64,000 nt of DNA from Vicia villosa. Its lineage: Eukaryota; Streptophyta; Magnoliopsida; Fabales; Fabaceae. The stretch covers positions 434,001-498,000 of the forward strand of contig NW_026705007.1 in NCBI RefSeq assembly GCF_029867415.1, in the 5' to 3' direction. A program made the translations under genes and the position numbers. The notes beneath the pieces were generated by a model. The model worked only from the letters and a program-made list of their open reading frames with translations, was not told the origin of the DNA and made no database searches. Below, in pieces: positions 1 through 12,548 of this stretch; position 1 is the first letter of the stretch; each line of letters starts with the position of its first letter.

Positions 1-2616
1 ATGAAGGAGCAACAATAATTGAGGAAAATGTCTTCCACGATACTAAACTTTCAAGAACATCTTTACAAGACATGAATTTTTCTTCATAACTCTTGCAGAA
101 GGCGTCTTAATAGTAGTACTCACCTTTATCATCTCGATGATATTGCATTTGATTCACAGCATGATCATCAAACATCTTTGGTGCCTCAAGAAGATCAGAC
201 TTAACATAGACGACATTGTTCTTTTCAAGGATCAACTAATTCAACAAAGTGTAGAACAAAATACCATTTGCTTTTTCCTTACAAATCATAATTTAGTCAA
301 TTATGAACTTCACCCAATTGACCTCTAAATGGGTGACCAAAGTCCACATTAAAAACATATTACTCTCGTCAACCCTTGTCCAATTACTTGTTTTCCTAAA
401 CGAAATATTCACTTAAATCCAATGGATCATCCGCATTTTGCACTTCATTTGACTAATTTGGAAGTTTGAAATGTCTTAATGATCCTTAAGCAAGGTATTT
501 GATATTTATTCTAAAAATGGAATGCGTCTGAACTCTCTAGCATGATTCCAAGGGTCGACTTCCAAACATTTGTTCTCTAATTTGAAAACTTTGTGCAAAT
601 CTTCAAACGTGAATGTGAGAAGTATTCCCCTGATTTTAAATTCAAAACTTACTATGGTACTTTTCACATACAGAAGAATACTTTAATGTGGACTGGATTA
701 TACTTTTTTATTCAAATCTAAAAATGTTTGCAGCTTATAATTTTCAAATGTTTTCATGAAATTCATTATTAGAGTAGATTAAGCTTTCTTCACGACACAG
801 TAATCTTGATCACTCCTTTTGTTTAGGAAGAGCTCATGAATTATCTTATATTCATATTCATATATAAGATCCCTACATTTATGCAATAACATAGACAAGT
901 TCAAACCAAATTAAGCAAAGCCCTAAATAGGAAAAAAATGGATTATGAATGATGATCTTAATCTTTGATCTAGATGAGTCTTCATTATCTTTATGAGCCT
1001 GGACCTTTGATATTCTATTATTAGGAACTAAAGGATACGAGGAAGTGGAAACAAAACACTTGACTTTTTTACTTCTAAGATGAATTATTAATATCTTTTC
1101 AATGTTGATGAATTTGAATGATGAACTCGTATGAACGTGGATGGAGGTGGATGGTGAATTTATAAACTTGATTGAATTTTTAAGTGGTTGGATGTTAAAG
1201 AGAGAGGGGAGAATACAAATGGTGAATGAGAAGTAACTAATTTCAGTTAAGTATGAGTGAATGGATGGACCATATTAGAAGTTGAAACATTTTATCGGTT
1301 CAAGTTTAATTTTGATGTGAATCAATATATAGGGTAATTCAAATCATAAGTTGAAATCTAATTGATTTAAATCAAGAATTTATGTAATTTGAATCAGAAT
1401 TAAACAAAACTTAGCAACAACTCTTTTTTATTAGAATCAAGCTTACTGGTGATTGGGATCAGGGGAGCAGATGTGAAACTTTAAGAATTGTTAAAAAAAA
1501 TACTCGATTCAAACATTGTTGTGATTCAAATCATATGCTCATTTCGTTATTTGATTCGAATAAGGATTTCCTTTGATTCAAATCATCTAAAAACTAAAAA
1601 AATCCTAAATTAATTTTTAATGCAAAATAGATTACAATGTTAAATAAAAAATATGATTTTAATGAAAAATATTTGATGCTTATGAAAACTATCTGATGCA
1701 GATGAAAATATCCTATGCACATATTACACAATCAAAATATCATGCATAACAGATAATATATCACACATGTACAACATATCAAACATGATAATAATTAAGG
1801 TATCTTAGACATACTAAATGAATATTAAGGAGTGAGGAATGAACATACGAATTATGATGATTGTATACATCTTCCTTTTCTCGCCTTGAATATCTTCCAA
1901 CAAGATACACTTGCTTTGTTTAAGATTCTCATATATTCCTACACTAGATATCGATGAAGTGAAGTGAAATAGGTACTTATTATGAGTTTCTTTGATTGTG
2001 TCTTGTCATCAAACAAAGATTAAATACTTCTTTGCTTGAACCTATGCTTTGATAAGCTTGGATAATCGGTACAATATTGATGGAGTTTACCACACTCAAA
2101 GCATATTTATTTTCTATATGTTCATATACTTGTTGAGAATTAACGAACACACCAATTTATTCTTCTTTTGAAGATTCTTCATAGGAACTATATTTATCTT
2201 TCTTTACGATGACCTAGGAAGAAGAGCTAGGCCTTCAAGGAGATGTCTCTTTTCTTTTCAATAAGGTCTAACCTTTTCCTTATTTTTCAAATTAGCTTCA
2301 TATGCATAAATTTTCATGTTAAATAAGCTTTCTAAATAAAGTTGCAATATCTAAAGTCTTCAAGTCGTGTGACTTGGTTGTCATTTACTACAGTTAGACC
2401 TTTACACTTTGTTAGAACAATCCTGGTAAGATAAAGTTAATTCTAAAATCTCTAACTTCATTATTATATGAATAAAGGGTATTTGTATGGATTCCATAAC
2501 TTTAATCGGGTTCTCTATCAAAAACCTCATATTCTCCTTTTAACTCGTTAATCTTAGATTTTCACATAACACAAAATTTTTTTTATCAACGGACATTAAG
2601 TAAACAAACATGTTAT
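1..2616. other. AT-rich stretch without a supported gene
   Basis: All frames are cut by stops and no reading frame resembles a known protein. Between about 1320 and 1600 the motif ATTCAAATCAT recurs (near 1340, 1520 and 1575), which suggests old LTR-derived sequence, but I cannot name a family or place its ends. Confidence 0.4.
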
Positions 2617-3358
2617 CTTTCCAAAATGCATAGGTTCCTTTTTGAATATGGGAGTTCTATTGAGCACACCTTTCAGATCATTCTTGCCTATATTCTCAAC
2701 TTTTGAAGTTGCAAAAATTGATCAAAAGACCAACACTAAGCTCAATTGTTAAGGGAGAATACAAGTGTAGAATAGTATAGAAATGGGATTGAGTAGATAG
2801 TTCCCCTAAACAAAGTCAGTAATCCATTAAATTTAAGGGAACAATGTCATCAATCCATTTACTTTCCAAAATGCATAGGTTCCTTTTTTTAATATGGGAG
2901 TTCTATTGAACGCGCCTTTCAGATCATTCTTGCCTATATTCTCAACTTTTGAAGTTGCAAAAACTGATCAAAAGACCAACACTAAGGTCAATTGTTAAGG
3001 GAGAATACAAATGTAGAATAGTATAGAAATGGGATTGAGTAGATAGTTCCCCTAAACAAAGTCAGTAATCCATTAAATTTAAAGGAACAATATCATCAAT
3101 CCATTTACTTTCCAAAATGCATAGGTTCCTTTTTGAATATAGGAGTTCTATTGAACACACCTTTCAGATCATTCTTGCCTATATTCTCAACTTTTGAAGT
3201 TGCAAAAATTGATCAAAAGACCAACACTAAGGTCAATTTTTAACGGAGAATACAAGTGTAGAATAGTATAGAAATGGGATTGAGTAGATAGTTCCCCTAA
3301 ACAAAGTCAGTAATCCATTAAATTTAAGGGAACAATGTCATCAATCCATTTACTTTCC
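2617..3358. repeat. 245-bp tandem repeat, three copies
   Basis: Three head-to-tail copies begin at 2617, 2862 and 3108, each opening with CTTTCCAAAATGCATAGG, and a fourth start (CTTTCC) breaks off at 3353. Period is 245-246 bp. The copies differ by a handful of substitutions and by T-run length, so the duplication is fairly recent. No long reading frame runs through the unit. It could be a local satellite seed or an amplified piece of a retroelement. Confidence 0.93.
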
Positions 3359-4640
3359 ATGAGTTTACATATCTAACCTTGCAAACATCTTTTAGACTGG
3401 AGAAAAAAGCTCAAAACATCCTTCCCCTAACAAAGTTATTCCCCATTTTCTAATGGTTTCTACATATTAGATAGCTTGGAGTGCAACTTAACCACTGTGA
3501 AAAAAATGGAGTTGTTAGGCCAAATGATTCTTCCATGGAGATTATATTTATATGCTTCTAATCCTAACTGATATTCATCCTCCGAAACGGAAATTGCTAG
3601 TCTGTCCCTCTTCACACATGAGATTGGGATTTAAATCAAAGGAATTATAACATTGATCACCAGTTCCTTGAAGGATTTAGTGGTTTTGGGTTTTGTTTCT
3701 TCGATGATTTTGAGAGTCGGAGGTGTAGTCACCATTTTTGCGAAGAAGGATTTAAAGAGAGATTTAACCATAGTGATTGAAATATGGAAGAAGAAAGTGA
3801 GTGGCTAGATCAATACTGATTTTATCCTATATCATTTTTCTCCCGAGCAAAACATTGCTTCTTGAATTGATATAAATATATTTATATATAAAAGATAATT
3901 GATTTTTGAGCCTCAAATAATGTTTCATATCTGCAAAGAAATATCTAACTTGTTCTTATCATCCTATATTGATGTCTAAGATACCATATGCCTGATAATT
4001 AGCAAACATACTCAAAAGGTGGGAATAAAACAAAGTGCTTGAAATTTGGAGTGAAACACTCTACCCCGATTAAGAAAATTATTCTCGTGGAGTTGGACGA
4101 ACTAGAACGAATTAGATTAGGAAATAAAATATGCATATTCTCTATAAACTTCTACATAGGATTCTCATATGGTGATCCGTCTCAAATAACCTTGAGCAAA
4201 AGGATTGTCTTTGAAGTTAACTCATTGTTCTTTCTATACACTATAATCTTAGGCAAAATTTTGAAAGTCAAGCTATCTTTTAATTAGATTGTATTTGATT
4301 TCACTATATCTCTTAAATCATATAAATTATTCCTGAGTTGCAACACATGAAACACATTATGTAGATTCGACAAGAATGGGGTAGCACAATCATTTATGCA
4401 ACTGCACTAATTTTCACCAATGTCGATTGATGTGCCTGCAGGTACTGTAGATGATGATGCACTGATCCTTTGAGTGATCATAATGGTTTTAATGATGAAT
4501 TCGGTGTTCAGTAGAGTAATGTAGTTTGATCCATGGGGATATCTTTTCAGTGGTCTCTAATGATGTCCATCCTGAAGTTATATCAATCTTCATCAAAGAG
4601 AAGGTTCAAGAATCCAATGAAGTGTTAAAGTCAAAGATAA
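3359..4640. other. Non-genic left flank of the CACTA element
   Basis: No supported gene. Short open frames at 4039-4287 and 4526-4777 lack recognisable motifs; the second runs across the CACTA terminus at 4644, so it is not a native gene. The sequence just right of the CACTA element (19051 onward) should be continuous with this flank and looks like old LTR sequence. Confidence 0.5.
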
Positions 4641-4643
4641 TGT

Positions 4644-4656
4644 CACTACTACAAAA
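4644..4656 (+). repeat. CACTA left terminal inverted repeat
   Basis: CACTACTACAAAA, directly after the TGT target duplication at 4641-4643. It pairs with the inverted copy at 19035-19047. Confidence 0.85.
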
Positions 4657-4840
4657 AACACATTTAAGCTCGACTACAAAAGGGATTTTACCTCAGTTTC
4701 ACATTCGAGATAATGAAGGGCATCATGAAAACTTGCCAACTTACCCACCGTTTTTTATCCACCGAGTGGAAAGTTGAAATGATCATTGGTTCGATCTCCA
4801 TCAACAACATTTTTTATTTTCAAAAATATATAACACGAAC

Positions 4841-6049
4841 TGAAGGATAGAAAAACACTTAGAAAGGGGGGGGGTTTGAATAAGTGTAGCTTTAAAAACT
4901 TGACAGATAAAAATAAATTGCACAGTTATTTTTATCCTGGTTCGTTGTTAACTAAACTACTCCAGTCCACCCCCGCAGAGATGATTTACCTCAACTGAGG
5001 ATTTAATCCACTAATCGCACGGATTACAATGGTTTTCCACTTAGTCAGCAACTAAGTCTTCCAGAGTCTTCTGATCACACACTGATCACTCCAGGAACAA
5101 CTGCTTAGATACCCTCTAAGACTTTTCTAGAGTATACTGATCCACACGATCACTCTAGTTACAACCTGCTTAGATAACCTCTAAGACTTCCTAGAGTATT
5201 CTGATCCACACGATCACTCTAGTTCCTTACAACTTAATGTAATCAATTCTAAGAGTATTACAAATGCTTCTTAAAAGCGATAATCACAAACTATGATATT
5301 TCTCTTAACGTTTAAGCTTAATCTCACTAATATATTACAACAGCAATGTAGTGAGCTTTGATGAAGATGAAGATTCTGAGTTTTGATTTGAACAGAGTTT
5401 CAGCAAGTTAATAGGCGTTGTTTTGTTCAGGATCGTTAACCTTGCTTCTCATCAGAACTTCATATTTATAGGCGTTGGAGAAGATGACCGTTGAGTGCAT
5501 TTAATGCTTTGCGTGTTCCGTACAGCATCGCATTTAATGTTATACGCTTTTGTCAACTACCTCGAGCCTTGTTCACGCTGTGTCTACTGACGTAGCCTTT
5601 AGTAGCTTTTAACGTTCCTTTTGTCAGTCAGCGTAGCTTGCCACTTGTACTTTCTTCTGATCTGATGTTTGTGAATACAACGTTTGAATATCATCAGAGT
5701 CAAACAGCTTGGTGCAAAGCATCTTCTGATCTTCTGACCTTGAAGTGCTTCTGAGCGTGATACCATCAGAACTTCAGTGCTTCTGCTCTCTTGTTCTTCT
5801 GATGCTTCCATAGACCCATGTTCTGATTCTGCTTCGACCATCTTCTGATGTCTTGCCAGACCATGTTCTGATGTTGCATGCTGAACCCTTTGAGACAAAG
5901 CTTCTGAGCGCTGAATTATGCATACTCTTTATATATTTCCTGAAAAGGAAATTGCATTGGATTAGAGTACCATATTATCTTAAGCAAAATTCATATTATT
6001 GTTATCATCAAAACTAAGATAATTGATCAGAACAAATCTTGTTCTAACA
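4841..6049 (-). repeat. Sirevirus 3' LTR
   Basis: 1209 bp, starting TGAAGGATAG and ending TTGTTCTAACA on the plus strand. Against the other LTR I count seven substitutions and a 2-bp difference in a G run (nine G here, seven there). A 64-bp internal tandem duplication starts at 5097 and 5161. A TATAAATA box on the minus strand lies at 5463-5470. Confidence 0.95.
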
Positions 6050-6063
6050 ATCTCCCCCTTTTT
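6050..6063 (-). promoter_or_regulatory. Polypurine tract of the Sirevirus
   Basis: On the minus strand AAAAAGGGGGAGAT directly abuts the 3' LTR. This is the expected position of the primer for plus-strand DNA synthesis. Confidence 0.88.
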
Positions 6064-6159
6064 GATGATGACAAAAACATATATAAATGATATGAATTTG
6101 CGATCAGAAAGAACAGACGGCAAAAGACAAATTACACAGCTATAGCATAAGCATATGAA

Positions 6160-6212
6160 TATGTCTCCCCCTGAGATTAACAATCTCCCCCTGAGATAAA
6201 TAATCTCCCCCT
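6160..6212 (-). repeat. Three extra polypurine-tract-like motifs
   Basis: On the minus strand TCAGGGGGAGA occurs three times at roughly 20-bp spacing, about 100 bp inside the element from the true polypurine tract. Repeated polypurine tracts are a known trait of Sirevirus 3' regions. Confidence 0.75.
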
Positions 6213-6301
6213 GAAATAAATACTCGAAGAACTTTAATAAAAGACTTCCCTGATTATTTCGGTAGAGACAATCATATAAGCTTCTGTCTTCAGAGAATTC
6301 A

Positions 6302-6640
6302 TAGCTTCTGACTTCTGCTTCCATTGGACAGCTTCAGAACTTGAATTTCTTTAGATCCCTAGAACACTCACAGCTTCTGATTCCTGCTTCCATCTAGGAC
6401 AGCTTCAGAACTTGAATTTCTTTGATCTTCTGAACATTCACAGCTTCTGATTTCTGCTTCCATTCAGGACAGCTTCAGAACTTGAATTTCTTTGATCTTC
6501 AGAACATTCACAGCTTCTGATTTCTGCTTCCATCTAGGACAGCTTCAGAACTTGAGTTTTCTGGATCTTTAGAACATTCACAGCTTTGAATTTCTGCTTC
6601 CCTCGGATAGCTTCAGAGCTTGAATTTTTACCAACATCAC
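6302..6640 (-). repeat. 70-bp tandem repeat, about five copies
   Basis: Units start near 6302, 6371, 6441, 6511 and 6581, each opening with AGCTTCTGA-like sequence and carrying the shared core GGACAGCTTCAGAACTTG. Period is 69-70 bp. The last copy is diverged. The array lies in the 3' noncoding part of the Sirevirus. Confidence 0.9.
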
Positions 6641-7523
6641 TTCATGCTAGATTTGTATCAGAACATTGTTGAATGTACCAGAGCATCATCAGAGCATCTC
6701 TACATCCTGAAATGTTACAGAACAAAAACTAAACGACAAAAGTCAGCATGAACGAGTCAGAACATAAAATGTATATTTGAACACATGATATGTATCAGAG
6801 CCATATAGGCTAAAATAATGTATCAGAGCAAATAGAATTTTGTCAGAACAAATAGACAAATATGGATCAAATTCTATTATCAGTGCTTCTGATTTCTGAA
6901 GCTTGATAGCACTCAGCTTGCTTCAGTTTCCATGAGCTTATTCTTTTTACAGAATAACACTTCTTATGGTTTTGCTTCTTGTGTTTGCTTTGAAGATTCT
7001 CTTTACTTCTTTATACCTGCAAAACACTTAAACCATATAGAACTTGCAGTTCTTGTTAGTAAATGTGTGGGAGCTTTACCCAGCAACTGATAGATTAATC
7101 AAATCATTTATCATTTATCTTCTCCCCCTTTTTGTCATAACATCAAAAAGAATATTTCAAAAGATTCAGATGAATAAAACGACAAATAAAATCACTGGAA
7201 TGTAAAGACAAAGAAACTTGTCATTGATAATCAAAACCTAGGACCCTAGCTAAGACAAATGAGGTGACTAGCACAGTTACCTATGGTCGGCGTCCCTTCA
7301 ACTGCACGCGCGCTTATCCATGAATAGTAACGACAGGTTTACCATCCCGAGATAAAACGTTACAGCTGTTTTGCTTTAAAAGAGGTTCTGAATCAACTTA
7401 GACAATGAAACGTTAGTAATAACAGAATCATAATTTCTAAAAGATTTCAATCAGAACTTCTAATTAACAAAAAAATTCACAATCATTTCAGAAGATACTC
7501 ATACATAAGAACTTCTCATCTTC

Positions 7524-10500
7524 TCATTCTGGGCATAAATCCATACTGATGTTCTTCAGAATGAACTTAAACCTATCTTCAGCCAGGGGTTTTGTAAAGA
7601 TATCAGCCCATTGATGGTCTGTATCCACAAAGTTTAAAGATATAACACCCTTCTGAACATAGTCCCTTATGAAATGATGTTTAATCTCAATATGTTTAGC
7701 TTTTGAATGAAGAATAGGATTCTTAGATAAACATATAGCAGAAGTATTATCACAGAATATAGGAATGTTACTCTCAAATATCTGATAATCTTCCAGCTGA
7801 CTCTTCATCCAGAGCATCTGTGTACTGCAACCAGCAGCAGCGACATATTCTGCTTCTGTCGTTGATAGAGCAATAGTTGCTTGCTTCTTGCTATACCAGG
7901 AGATCAAATGACTTCCAAGAAATTGGCAACTTCCTGAAGTACTCTTTCTTTCAATTCTGTCTCCAGCATAGTCAGCATCGCAGAATCCTACTAAGTTGTA
8001 TTCTTTAGATTTTCTGTAAACTAAGCCAACATTAGTAGTACCTTTCAGATACCTTAGAATTCTCTTAACAGCAGTTAAATGAGATTCTCTAGGATCTGAT
8101 TGGAATCTAGCACACAAACAAACACTGAACAGAATGTCAGGTCTAGAAGCAGTCAGATATAGAAGAGATCCAATCATACCTCTGTATAACTTCTGATCTA
8201 CCTTCTTACTTACCTCATCCTTACCTAGGATGCATGTTGGATGCATAGGAGTTTTGGCTTCTTTGCAGTCTAGAAGATTAAACTTCTTCAGAAGTTCCTT
8301 CACATACTTGGTTTGGTGAACATACGTTCCTTCTGATGTTTGATTTATTTGTATTCCAAGGAAATACTTGAGTTCTCCCATCATGCTCATTTCAAACTCA
8401 GCCTGCATACACTCAGCAAACTCCTTTCCAAGTGTAGCATTAGATGTTCCAAAAATAATATCATCTACATATATTTGACAAATTAAAAAATCCCTTTTAA
8501 AGGTTTTACAAAAGAGAGTAGTGTCCACTTTTCCTCTAGTGAAACCATTATCCAGAAGGAAAGAACTTAAGCGTTCATACCAAGCTCTGGGAGCCTGTTT
8601 CAATCCATACAATGATTTCTTTAGTTTAAAAACATGATTAGGAGACAGAGAGTCTTCAAAACCAGGAGGTTGATGGACATAAACTTCTTCATCTATATAA
8701 CCATTTAAGAAGGCACTCTTAACATCCATTTGATAGAGAGTGATGTTATGTTGAGTGGCAAATGAAATTAATAGACGAATAGATTCTAACCTGGCCACTG
8801 GTGCAAAGGTTTCTGTATAGTCAATCCCTTCTTGCTGACTATAACCCTGAGCCACCAGTCTGGCTTTGTTCCTTACCACTTCACCTTTCTCACTGAGCTT
8901 GTTTCTGAAGACCCATTTTGTACCGATTATATTGAATCCATCTGGTCTAGGAACAAGATCCCAAACATCATTCCTTGTAAACTGATTTAGTTCTTCTTGC
9001 ATAGCAATTATCCAGTCTGGATCTTCTAGAGCATGATCAACAGAAGTTGGCTCGATCAAAGATACAAGACCTAATTGACAGTCTGCATTGTTCTTAAGGA
9101 ATGCTCTTGTTCTGATTGGATCATCCTTCTTTCCAAGAATGACATCTTCTGAATGACCAGAGATGAGTCTGGATGATCTTCTGACAGATGGTTCTTCAGA
9201 AATGCTTAGATCCTCCAGAGACGCTGATACTTGATCTTCAGATTCTTTGCTTCTGAGAAGCTCTGCTTCTGATGCGTTGCTTCTCGGCTCAACAACTTCT
9301 GATATATCGATATTCCAATCTGCAAAATTATCAAACTGCTTTGGTTTTTCAGAACCAAGCTTATCATCAAACCTGATATTGATTGATTCTTCTACAATCA
9401 ATGTTTCAGTATTGTATACTCTGTAGCCTTTTGAGCGTTCAGAATATCCAAGAAGGAAACATTTTTGTGCTTTGGAATCAAACTTACCAAGATGATCTTT
9501 AGTGTTCAGAATAAAGCATACACATCCAAAAGGATGGAAATATGAAATGTTGGGCTTTCTATTCTTCCACAATTCATAAGGAGTCTTATTTAGAATAGGT
9601 CTGATAGAGATTCTATTCTGAATATAGCATGCAGTGTTTATTGCTTCTGCCCAGAAATGCTTAGCCATATTGGTTTCATTGATCATGGTTCTGGCCATTT
9701 CTTGCAGAGTCCTATTCTTTCGTTCTACAACCCCATTTTGCTGTGGAGTTCTAGGACAAGAGAAATCATGGGCAATACCATTTTCTTTGAAGAATTCTTC
9801 AAAGGATCTGTTCTCAAATTCACCACCATGATCACTTCTGACCTTTATGATTTTACACTCTTTTTCAGATTGAATCTGAATGCAGAAATCAAAGAACACT
9901 GAATGAGTCTCATCCTTGTGTTTCAAGAATTTTACCCAAGTCCAGCGGCTATAATCATCTACGATGACTAATCCATATTTCTTCCCTCTGACAGATGCTG
10001 TTTTGACTGGGCCAAACAGATCAATGTGCAAGAGTTCTAATGGCCTTGAGGTAGAAACAACATTCTTGGACTTGAATGCAGGTTTGGAGAACTTGCCCTT
10101 CTGACATGCTTCACAAAGAGCATCTGATTTGAATTTCAGATTAGGGAGTCCTCTGACAAGATTCAGTTTGTTAATCTGAGAAATCTTTCTCAAACTAGCA
10201 TGACCTAATCTTCTGTGCCAGACCCACTGCTCTTCAGAAACAGACATAAGACAAGTCACCTTCTGACTCATAAGATCTTGCAGATCTGTCTTATAAATGT
10301 TGTTCTTCCTCTTGCCTGTAAATAGGATTGAGCCATCCTTCTGATTTACAGCCTTGCAAGACTCTTGATTAAAGATTATATCATAACCATTGTCACTCAA
10401 TTGACTGATAGATAAGAGGTTATGTTTTAATCCTTCTACAAGAAGTACATTAGAAATGGAAGGAGAGTTACCAGACTTTATAGTTCCAGAGCCAATTATC

Positions 10501-10658
10501 TTGCCCTTCTGATCTCCTCCAAACTTGACTTCTCCTCCAGACTTAAGCACCAGGTCTTGGAACATAGACCTTCTTCCTGTCATGTGTCGTGAGCATCCAG
10601 AGTCCAGGTACCATGACATGTTGTGCTTTCTCCTTTTTGCAGTCAAGGATATCTGCAA
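7524..10658 (-). CDS. pol: Sirevirus pol: protease, integrase, reverse transcriptase, RNase H
   Basis: Open frame of 1044 codons with no ATG at its start (the frame opens at a TTG), so it must be expressed through gag. Visible parts, counted from that codon: aspartic protease YLDSGC near 17-22; pre-integrase HRRLGH...CEAC at 148-185; integrase catalytic triad D213, D276, E312 with the DD35E spacing; TPQQNG at 304-309; reverse transcriptase with the YVDD active site at 730-733; RNase H with STTEAEY near 932-938. It makes cDNA and inserts it into chromosomes. It overlaps gag by 116 bp in the frame one base downstream. All catalytic motifs look intact and there are no internal stops. Confidence 0.93.
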   Translation of the reverse strand: MQISLTAKRRKHNMSWYLDSGCSRHMTGRRSMFQDLVLKSGGEVKFGGDQKGKIIGSGTIKSGNSPSISNVLLVEGLKHNLLSISQLSDNGYDIIFNQESCKAVNQKDGSILFTGKRKNNIYKTDLQDLMSQKVTCLMSVSEEQWVWHRRLGHASLRKISQINKLNLVRGLPNLKFKSDALCEACQKGKFSKPAFKSKNVVSTSRPLELLHIDLFGPVKTASVRGKKYGLVIVDDYSRWTWVKFLKHKDETHSVFFDFCIQIQSEKECKIIKVRSDHGGEFENRSFEEFFKENGIAHDFSCPRTPQQNGVVERKNRTLQEMARTMINETNMAKHFWAEAINTACYIQNRISIRPILNKTPYELWKNRKPNISYFHPFGCVCFILNTKDHLGKFDSKAQKCFLLGYSERSKGYRVYNTETLIVEESINIRFDDKLGSEKPKQFDNFADWNIDISEVVEPRSNASEAELLRSKESEDQVSASLEDLSISEEPSVRRSSRLISGHSEDVILGKKDDPIRTRAFLKNNADCQLGLVSLIEPTSVDHALEDPDWIIAMQEELNQFTRNDVWDLVPRPDGFNIIGTKWVFRNKLSEKGEVVRNKARLVAQGYSQQEGIDYTETFAPVARLESIRLLISFATQHNITLYQMDVKSAFLNGYIDEEVYVHQPPGFEDSLSPNHVFKLKKSLYGLKQAPRAWYERLSSFLLDNGFTRGKVDTTLFCKTFKRDFLICQIYVDDIIFGTSNATLGKEFAECMQAEFEMSMMGELKYFLGIQINQTSEGTYVHQTKYVKELLKKFNLLDCKEAKTPMHPTCILGKDEVSKKVDQKLYRGMIGSLLYLTASRPDILFSVCLCARFQSDPRESHLTAVKRILRYLKGTTNVGLVYRKSKEYNLVGFCDADYAGDRIERKSTSGSCQFLGSHLISWYSKKQATIALSTTEAEYVAAAGCSTQMLWMKSQLEDYQIFESNIPIFCDNTSAICLSKNPILHSKAKHIEIKHHFIRDYVQKGVISLNFVDTDHQWADIFTKPLAEDRFKFILKNISMDLCPE

Positions 10659-12462
10659 TAGGAATAATCTTATCCTTAGGTACCCACATTTTCTTGGGTC
10701 CTTTCTTGTTAGATTTTCTCAAGTTCTGATTGAACTTGGGTTTAACATTGTAAGCAATAGGAGGAACAGCATGATAATTTTTAATGTGAGTTTCATGATA
10801 TTTCCTAGGTTGTGTCACATGCTTTTTGGTGTGTGTTATGTGAAAACTTTGAGCATGTGAAGTGTGCCTAATATCATGGGAGTGGCCATACTTGAACTGA
10901 TCATACAATGGCTTGTATGTGAATTTCATTTCATCAACAGGTTCAAGTTTGTATGGGGTTTCACCCTCAAAACCAATGCCGACTCTTTTGTTTCCAGACA
11001 CAGCATATATCATAGAAGCTAGCTGACTTCTGCCAATACTTCTAGATAAGAACTTCCTGAAACTTAAATCATATTCTTTCAGAATATGGTTTAGACTAGG
11101 AGTGGATTTTTCTGAATCAGAAGGAGATCCAACATTATTGGATAATTTTAAAAGTTTTTCTTTTAATTCAGAATTCTCCAACTCAAGCTTCTTTGTTTCA
11201 AATTCAAATAGCTTTTTCAGCTTTTTGTATTTGAGACTAATCTGAGACTTGAGTTCCAGAAGTTCAGTTAGACCGGAAACTAACTCATCTCTAGTAAGTT
11301 CAGAAAATACCTCTTCAGAATCTGATTCTGATGTAGATTCTGATCCGTCATCTTCTGTCGCCATCAGCGCACAGTTGGCCTGCTCATCTTCAGAGTCTGA
11401 ATCATCTTCTGACTCATCCCAGGTTGCCATAAGACCTTTCTTCTTATGAAACTTCTTTTTGGGATTTTCCTTCTGAAGATTTGGACATTCATTCTTGAAG
11501 TGTCCAGGCTCATTGCATTCATAGCACATGACCTTCTTCTTGTCAAATCTTCTATCATCAGAAGATTCTCCACGTTCAAATTTCTTTGAACTTCTGAAGC
11601 CTCTGAACTTCCTTTGCTTGGTCTTCCAGAGTTGATTTAGCCTTCTGGAGATCAGGGACAGTTCATCTTCTTCTTCAGATTCTGATTCTTCAGGATCTTC
11701 TTCTCTAGCCTGAAAAGCGTTAGTGCATTTCTTGATATTGGATTTTAATGCAATAGACTTACCTTTCTTTTGAAGCTCATTTGCGTCCAGCTCTATTTCA
11801 TGGCTTCTCAAGGCACTGATAAGCTCTTCCAGAGAAACTTCATTCAGATTCTTTGCAATCTTGAATGCAGTCACCATAGGGCCCCATCTTCTGGGTAAGC
11901 TTCTGATGATCTTCTTTACGTGATCAGCCTTGGTGTATCCCTTGTCAAGAACTCTCAATCCAGCAGTAAGAGTTTGAAATCTTGAAAACATCTTTTCAAT
12001 GTCTTCATCATCCTCCATCTTGAAGGCTTCATACTTCTGGATTAAAGCTAGAGCTTTAGTCTCCTTGACTTGAGCATTTCCTTCATGAGTCATTTTCAAG
12101 GACTCATATATGTCATAGGCCGTTTCCCTGTTAGATATCTTCTCATACTCAGCATGAGAGATAGCATTCAGCAAAACAGTTCTGCATTTATGATGATTCC
12201 TGAAAAGCTTCTTCTGATCATCATTCATTTCTTGCCTTGTCAACATTACGCCTCTGGCATTTACTGGATGTTTGTAACCATCCATCAGAAGATCCCATAG
12301 ATCACCATCTAGACCAAGAAAGTAACTTTCCAGTTTATCTTTCCAGTATTCAAAGTTTTCACCATCAAATACCGGCGGTCTAGTATAACCATTGTTACCG
12401 TTGTATTGCTCAGCAGAGCCAGATGTAGATGCAGGTGTAGACTTTTCACTTTCATCAACCAT
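10543..12462 (-). CDS. gag: Sirevirus gag
   Basis: A 639-codon frame from an ATG at 12462, about 70 bp past the primer binding site. The N-terminal half is the copia capsid region (retrotransposon gag type, with the conserved [11 protein letters not shown] segment at 38-48). A CX2CX4HX4C zinc knuckle lies at 313-326, acidic and serine-rich stretches around it, and a predicted coiled coil at about 395-442. The size is typical of Sireviruses, whose gag is longer than in other copia elements. The last 39 residues overlap pol in another frame. The protein would form virus-like particles that package the RNA. No internal stop is present. Confidence 0.92.
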   Translation of the reverse strand: MVDESEKSTPASTSGSAEQYNGNNGYTRPPVFDGENFEYWKDKLESYFLGLDGDLWDLLMDGYKHPVNARGVMLTRQEMNDDQKKLFRNHHKCRTVLLNAISHAEYEKISNRETAYDIYESLKMTHEGNAQVKETKALALIQKYEAFKMEDDEDIEKMFSRFQTLTAGLRVLDKGYTKADHVKKIIRSLPRRWGPMVTAFKIAKNLNEVSLEELISALRSHEIELDANELQKKGKSIALKSNIKKCTNAFQAREEDPEESESEEEDELSLISRRLNQLWKTKQRKFRGFRSSKKFERGESSDDRRFDKKKVMCYECNEPGHFKNECPNLQKENPKKKFHKKKGLMATWDESEDDSDSEDEQANCALMATEDDGSESTSESDSEEVFSELTRDELVSGLTELLELKSQISLKYKKLKKLFEFETKKLELENSELKEKLLKLSNNVGSPSDSEKSTPSLNHILKEYDLSFRKFLSRSIGRSQLASMIYAVSGNKRVGIGFEGETPYKLEPVDEMKFTYKPLYDQFKYGHSHDIRHTSHAQSFHITHTKKHVTQPRKYHETHIKNYHAVPPIAYNVKPKFNQNLRKSNKKGPKKMWVPKDKIIPIADILDCKKEKAQHVMVPGLWMLTTHDRKKVYVPRPGA

Positions 12463-12534
12463 CTTTTACTGAAGCGTTTTTCTCTTCCTGAATCTTTTCT
12501 AAACACGGTTAAGTGCTTGCACCTTAGAACCGGC

Positions 12535-12546
12535 GCTCTGATACCA
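12535..12546 (-). promoter_or_regulatory. Primer binding site, initiator tRNA-Met
   Basis: On the minus strand TGGTATCAGAGC, two bases from the 5' LTR. It is complementary to the 3' end of plant initiator methionine tRNA, the usual primer of Ty1/copia elements. Confidence 0.93.
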
Positions 12547-12548
12547 AT

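Larger units (their letters stand above)
6064..7523 (-). other. Sirevirus 3' noncoding region
   Basis: About 1.46 kb between the pol stop and the polypurine tract. No env-like reading frame is present. It holds extra polypurine-tract-like motifs near 6160-6212 and at about 7120-7140 (AAAAAGGGGGAGAA on the minus strand) and a 70-bp tandem array. Confidence 0.75.

Noticed and set aside
2617..3358. CRISPR-like array
   Set aside because: Long 245-bp direct repeats without short repeats and unique spacers, in a plant nuclear sequence.
4526..4777. 83-codon plus-strand ORF as a gene
   Set aside because: It crosses the CACTA terminus at 4644, so its second half is transposon end sequence.
5599..5898. 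99-codon minus-strand ORF, repeated at 13305-13604
   Set aside because: It lies inside the two Sirevirus LTRs and is duplicated only because the LTRs are. No known motif; treated as chance.
5980..6324. 114-codon minus-strand ORF as an env-like gene
   Set aside because: It spans the LTR boundary, the polypurine tract and repeats, and shows no envelope-like signal or membrane anchor arrangement.
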